This document shows positions 3,879-7,278 of a stretch of 7,278 nucleotides of DNA, piece by piece; the first letter of the stretch is position 1; each line of letters starts with the position of its first letter. A program made the position numbers and the translations under genes. The notes under the pieces were generated by a model. The model did no database searches. It was not told the DNA's origin and worked only from the letters and a program-made list of their open reading frames with translations. The stretch comes from Ruminococcus sp. Lineage in GTDB: Bacteria; Bacillota; Clostridia; Oscillospirales; Ruminococcaceae. The stretch covers positions 3,663 through 10,940 of the forward strand of contig JAAVHM010000079.1 in assembly GCA_014799675.1 (NCBI GenBank), written 5' to 3'.

Positions 3879-6260
3879 GACACAGGCGTGTCGATAAAGG
3901 AATTCTGCTCGGGTATGACTATGAGTGGCTCTAAGGTCGAACGCTGGGAAACAGAGGGCGAGGAGATAAGCAAGGTCGTTGTGGGCAAGCTTCTTTCCGT
4001 TACCCCTCACGAAAATTCCGACCACCTTGTTGTGTGTCAGGTGGACGTGGGTCATGCTGGAAACGGCGAGCCTATTCAGATAGTCACGGGCGCGCCCAAC
4101 GTTAAGGCGGGAGATATCGTCCCCGTAGCTATGGACGGCTCTACTCTGCCCAACGGCGTGAAGATCAAAAAGGGCAAGCTTCGCGGCGTTGAGTCCAACG
4201 GTATGCTTTGTTCCCTCGGCGAACTGGGACTGACTACACACGATTTCCCATACGCTATTGCGGACGGAATTTTCATCATGCAGAACGAGGAGGGCTGTCC
4301 CGAATTTGAACTGGGTCAGGATATAAAGGAAGCTATCGGACTTAACGATACTTCCGTGGAGTTTGAGATAACATCAAACCGTCCCGACTGCCTGTCCGTT
4401 ATCGGTCTTGCAAGGGAAGCCCACGCTACCTTTGACAAGCCTTACACCGTAAAAGAACCGCAGTTCAAGGGCATTGACGGGGATATTGATTCCATGCTGA
4501 AAGTTACCATACACAACAAAGAGCTTTGCCCAAGATATATTGCAGGCGTGGTAAAAAATGTTAAAATCGGTATGTCCCCCCGCTGGATGAGAGAAAGGCT
4601 TCGCGCAAGCGGCGTTCGTCCCATAAACAATTTTGTTGACATTACAAACTATGTTATGCTTGAATACGGACACCCAATGCACGCGTTTGACATTCGCTAC
4701 ATTGACGGTTCTGAAATAAACATACGCAACGCTAAGGACGGCGAAACCATTACCACATTGGACGGCGTGGAGCGTACTCTTAAAAAGGAAATGCTTGTCA
4801 TTGCGGACGCTAACAAGCCTGTGGCTGTTGCGGGCGTAATGGGCGGCGAGTACAGCGGTATCATGGACGACACTGTGGACGTTGTTTTCGAGGCGGCTTG
4901 CTTTGACGGAGCTTCCGTCCGCACAACGGCAAAGGCTCTCGGTATGAGAACGGACGCTTCCGCACGCTTTGAAAAGGGTCTCGACCCGCAGAACGCTTAT
5001 CCTGCGATTTTAAGGGCTTTCCAGCTTGTTGAGGAACTGGGCTGCGGCGAGGTTGTCAAGACCATAATCGACGCGGACTATTCCGACAAAACTCCAAAGG
5101 GCGTGGAGTTCGACCCTGTTTGGATAAACAATTTCCTCGGCACGGATATCTCCGAGGACGTTATGAGAAGCTGCCTTGAAAAGCTTGATTTCAAGCTTGA
5201 AAACGGCATGGCATACGCTCCCTCGGTAAGAATTGACATCGAGCGGAAGTGCGATATTGCCGAGGAGGTTGCGAGAATTTACGGCTACAACAACATTCCA
5301 AAAACCATTATCAGAGGCGTTGCGGAGGCACAGCTTTCCGAAAAGCAGAAGTTTGAGAGAAAAATCAGCGAGACAATGGTCGCTCTGGGTGCGTATGAAA
5401 TTACCACATACTCCTTTATCAGCCCCAAATATTTTGACAAAATCTGTCTCCCCGACAACAGCCCTCTCCGTGAAACTGTTGTTATCACAAACCCGTTGGG
5501 AGAGGATACTTCTGTTATGAGGACGACCCTGCTTCCCTCAATGTGCGAGGTTATGGCAAGAAATTACAACAACAGAAATGCCGCTGTGTGCTTGTTTGAA
5601 CTGGGCAACGAGTATCTTCCCAAGGACGGTGAGACCCTCCCCGACGAGCCTATGAGACTTAGCATTGGTATGTACGGCAATAACGCCGATTTCTACACGA
5701 TCAAGGGCATTGCCGATACATTGCTGAAAACCGTGGGCGTTGAGGATATTGAGTACGCCGCCTGCGCCGATACGGACGTGTTTGCGGAAGCAAGCTCTTT
5801 CCACCCCGGCAGGTGCGCTGTCATCACAAAGGACGGCAAGGCTGTGGGAATTGTGGGCGAGCTTCACCCCGACGTGCTTGAAAATTACGGAATTGGCGTA
5901 AAGGCTTACGCCGCAAAGCTGAACGTTGCCGAGCTTCTGCCAATGGCTAACGCGGTCAAGGTGTTCAAGCCCCTGCCGAAATTCCCCGCGACCACGAGAG
6001 ACCTTGCTATCGTCTGCGACGAGGCATTGCCCGTTGCGGAATTGGAAAAGGCTATCAAAAAGGCTGTCGGAAACATTCTCGAAACGGTTACTTTGTTCGA
6101 CGTATATCAGGGCAAGCAAATCGCCGAGGGCAAGAAGTCCGTTGCATATGCAATGTCCATGCGTTCCCACGAGGGAACTCTCACCGACGAGCAGGCGGAC
6201 GCCGCTGTCAAGAGGGTACTGAAAGAGCTTTCCAAGCTGGGAGCAGAATTAAGGGCGTAA
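3843..6260 (+). CDS. pheT: Phenylalanine-tRNA ligase beta subunit
   Basis: An 805-residue protein, the full length expected for bacterial PheT, partner of PheS in the alpha2-beta2 enzyme; it binds tRNA-Phe and hydrolyses mischarged Tyr-tRNA. Domains in order: an N-terminal segment (1-38); an EMAP-like tRNA-binding OB fold (about 39-152, with HENSDHLVVCQVDVG at 56-70, IVTGAPNVKAGD and the ending NGMLCSLGELGL); the B3/B4 editing region (about 213-395, with GVRPINNFVDITNYVMLEYG at 257-276, HPMHAFD, and VAGVMGG at 329-335); B5 (about 410-485, ending DIAEEVARIYGYNNIP); a catalytic-like core (about 490-700, with TNPLGEDTSVMRTTLLPS); and the C-terminal ferredoxin-fold anticodon-binding domain (about 708-804, starting FKPLPKFPATTRDLAIV). 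The start follows AGCGGAGGA. Although the upstream insertion interrupts the original start, this copy is complete. Confidence 0.98.
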   Translation: MNLSMKWLSDYIDTGVSIKEFCSGMTMSGSKVERWETEGEEISKVVVGKLLSVTPHENSDHLVVCQVDVGHAGNGEPIQIVTGAPNVKAGDIVPVAMDGSTLPNGVKIKKGKLRGVESNGMLCSLGELGLTTHDFPYAIADGIFIMQNEEGCPEFELGQDIKEAIGLNDTSVEFEITSNRPDCLSVIGLAREAHATFDKPYTVKEPQFKGIDGDIDSMLKVTIHNKELCPRYIAGVVKNVKIGMSPRWMRERLRASGVRPINNFVDITNYVMLEYGHPMHAFDIRYIDGSEINIRNAKDGETITTLDGVERTLKKEMLVIADANKPVAVAGVMGGEYSGIMDDTVDVVFEAACFDGASVRTTAKALGMRTDASARFEKGLDPQNAYPAILRAFQLVEELGCGEVVKTIIDADYSDKTPKGVEFDPVWINNFLGTDISEDVMRSCLEKLDFKLENGMAYAPSVRIDIERKCDIAEEVARIYGYNNIPKTIIRGVAEAQLSEKQKFERKISETMVALGAYEITTYSFISPKYFDKICLPDNSPLRETVVITNPLGEDTSVMRTTLLPSMCEVMARNYNNRNAAVCLFELGNEYLPKDGETLPDEPMRLSIGMYGNNADFYTIKGIADTLLKTVGVEDIEYAACADTDVFAEASSFHPGRCAVITKDGKAVGIVGELHPDVLENYGIGVKAYAAKLNVAELLPMANAVKVFKPLPKFPATTRDLAIVCDEALPVAELEKAIKKAVGNILETVTLFDVYQGKQIAEGKKSVAYAMSMRSHEGTLTDEQADAAVKRVLKELSKLGAELRA

Positions 6261-6271
6261 TTATAAAAATG

Positions 6272-6304
6272 AAAGCCTGTCAGCGCAATGTTGGCAGGCT
6301 TTTT
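6272..6304 (+). terminator. Rho-independent terminator after pheT
   Basis: AAAGCCTGTCA (6272-6282) pairs with TGGCAGGCTTT (6292-6302) through 11 bp with one G-U, and a 9-nt loop. Five T follow the GC part (6300-6304). It lies 11 bp after the pheT stop and closes the pheST operon, so the next gene needs its own promoter. Confidence 0.9.
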
Positions 6305-6343
6305 ATAAATGTTCACAAAAAGTTTAAAAAATATTGGAAAGAT

Positions 6344-6372
6344 TTTACCCCCGAATTTCGTATATATATAAT
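6344..6372 (+). promoter_or_regulatory. Possible promoter for the lipoprotein gene
   Basis: TTTACC (6344-6349), a 17-bp spacer and TATAAT (6367-6372), inside a TATATATATAAT stretch. The -35 box is weak. The predicted start, near 6379, would fall on the Shine-Dalgarno AAAGG (6375-6379), so the true -10 may lie further upstream. The need for a promoter here is clear from the terminator before it; the exact boxes are uncertain. Confidence 0.35.
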
Positions 6373-6390
6373 AGAAAGGTCGTGAAAAAA

Positions 6391-7278
6391 ATGTCGAAAT
6401 ACAAAATATTGGCAATTACAATGGCTGCCGCTTTGACAGCTTCCCTTACAGCTTGCAATGAAGACGGGAACGATAACGGTATCTCTCCCATAGTCCAGAC
6501 CACGTCGGCGGAAACTGTTACGGAGAACACAAGCGCATTTCCCGAAACGGCTGCGGCTGAAACAACCATTGCCGAAAGCAATGAGCTTGACGAGGAGACC
6601 GCCGAAATGCTCCGCAGGGAATTTGCGAAATATATCGGGGAGATAGACCCGTCATATGCGCGCTTTGACCCCGCATATGTGAGAATTGATACGTATTACG
6701 GAAAATTCAACGGCTGTGAAGTGTTCCTGCCGCTGTACAAGCTCGGTTATGATACGGCTATAGAATATTATTACGTTGCGGGATATGAAATATATTTCCC
6801 ATGCTTGGACTATGATATATATGTTCACAAGGACGGCACTTTTTACGAAATTGCGGACGCTTACGAAAAGGGCTATATCAGCGAGGAGGACGTTGCTAAA
6901 ATTGCCGAGATACAAAACGGTACGCCGCCGGAAAAAACAGACCCGCCCGAAACAGATGATATTGGCAGTATAAGCAGAAAAAACGCAAAGCTTCGCAGGG
7001 AAAAGGACGTTGAATTCCGCAGGAAATTTATAGAATTTCTCGGTGAGACCAATCCCGCATATGCTGATATTGAACCCTCAAACGTAAAAATTGAGCCGTA
7101 TTGTGTCACAGACAACGGCTGGGAGGCGTTCCTGCCGCTGTACAATGACATTTACGCCGAGGCTGAAAATTATTTCACAATTGCAGGCTATGAAATGTAT
7201 TTCCCCTGCCTTGGCTATGAGATATACGTTCACAAGGACGGCGAATTTTACGAGCTTGCGGAAGCTTACGAAAATGGC
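6391..7278 (+). CDS. Secreted lipoprotein with two tandem copies of an unrecognised domain, 3' end missing
   Basis: The first 296 codons are visible before the window ends. Residues 1-21 form a lipoprotein signal peptide (basic MSKYK, a hydrophobic stretch) ending in the lipobox LTAC, so Cys22 should carry the lipid anchor on the outer face of the membrane. Residues 23-72 are a Thr/Glu/Ala/Ser-rich linker. Two homologous units follow, residues about 74-172 and 209-296, offset by exactly 135 residues; both contain FLPLY, AGYExYFPC, and IYVHKDGxFYE followed by an AYEKG/AYENG motif. A charged proline-containing linker (about 173-208) separates them. Each unit has Cys in FPC (138 and 273) and another before it (109 and 238), which could form disulphides. 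AAAGG lies upstream of the ATG. The function is unknown; a cell-surface binding or structural role is a guess. Confidence 0.82.
   Translation, partial: MSKYKILAITMAAALTASLTACNEDGNDNGISPIVQTTSAETVTENTSAFPETAAAETTIAESNELDEETAEMLRREFAKYIGEIDPSYARFDPAYVRIDTYYGKFNGCEVFLPLYKLGYDTAIEYYYVAGYEIYFPCLDYDIYVHKDGTFYEIADAYEKGYISEEDVAKIAEIQNGTPPEKTDPPETDDIGSISRKNAKLRREKDVEFRRKFIEFLGETNPAYADIEPSNVKIEPYCVTDNGWEAFLPLYNDIYAEAENYFTIAGYEMYFPCLGYEIYVHKDGEFYELAEAYENG
6610..6906 (+). repeat. Tandem domain repeat, unit 1 of the lipoprotein
   Basis: This stretch codes for residues 74-172. DNA identity with unit 2 remains in patches, for example GTTCCTGCCGCTGTACAA at 6723-6740 and GTTCACAAGGACGGC at 6823-6837, both found again 405 bp downstream. 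The unit ends with a helical segment (YISEEDVAKIAEI). Confidence 0.75.
7015..7278 (+). repeat. Tandem domain repeat, unit 2 of the lipoprotein (cut by the window edge)
   Basis: This stretch codes for residues 209-296 and lines up with unit 1 without a net gap over its visible length (offset 405 bp). The protein similarity is clear (FIEFLGETNPAYA against FAKYIGEIDPSYA), but many synonymous and replacement changes show that the duplication is old. The final helical part lies beyond the window. Confidence 0.72.

Noticed and set aside
5538..6170. A 210-codon minus-strand open frame opposite pheT
   Set aside because: It lies wholly within pheT, has no ribosome binding site and no recognisable domain.

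Overview
The window looks like chromosomal DNA from a Gram-positive gut or rumen Clostridia member, most likely Ruminococcus or a close Oscillospiraceae relative. The grounds are a Phe T-box leader ahead of pheS-pheT, strong AGGAGG-type ribosome binding sites, TTGNNN/TATAAT promoters, an acpS-nnrE gene pair and a lipoprotein of a style common in that group. The genus is inferred from gene style, not from a search.

Layout. Bases 1-1591 hold a minus-strand operon read right to left: a two-helix membrane protein (probably DUF6106-like), holo-ACP synthase (acpS), and the 5' part of the NAD(P)HX epimerase/dehydratase gene (nnrE), which runs off the left edge. Its promoter (1630-1658) lies back to back with a plus-strand promoter (1670-1698). 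The plus-strand promoter drives a T-box riboswitch (about 1705-1966) with a UUC (Phe) specifier and a Rho-independent terminator. After an AT-only heptamer/inverted repeat come pheS (2066-3085) and pheT (3843-6260), followed by a terminator (6272-6304). From 6391 to the right edge runs a separately transcribed lipoprotein gene with two tandem copies of an unrecognised domain.

The most unusual part is 3086-3878. pheS and pheT normally sit next to each other, but here they are separated by about 757 bp. That gap holds (i) an AT-rich 107-codon orphan gene (about 36% GC by hand count), (ii) a perfect 38-bp duplicate of the start of pheT with its own AGGAGG site, which now encodes only a 15-residue stub, and (iii) a second small orphan gene whose natural C-terminus appears split off by a +1 shift at a GGGG run. 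The simplest reading is that a gene cassette entered at the pheT start codon and regenerated an intact pheT behind it, leaving direct repeats 382 bp apart. No transposase, integrase or terminal inverted repeat is visible.

Functionally, the T-box should raise transcription of the whole pheS-cassette-pheT unit when uncharged tRNA-Phe accumulates, so both orphan genes would fall under phenylalanine-starvation control. The left operon links ACP activation (acpS) with repair of damaged NAD(P)H (nnrE), a common pairing in Firmicutes.
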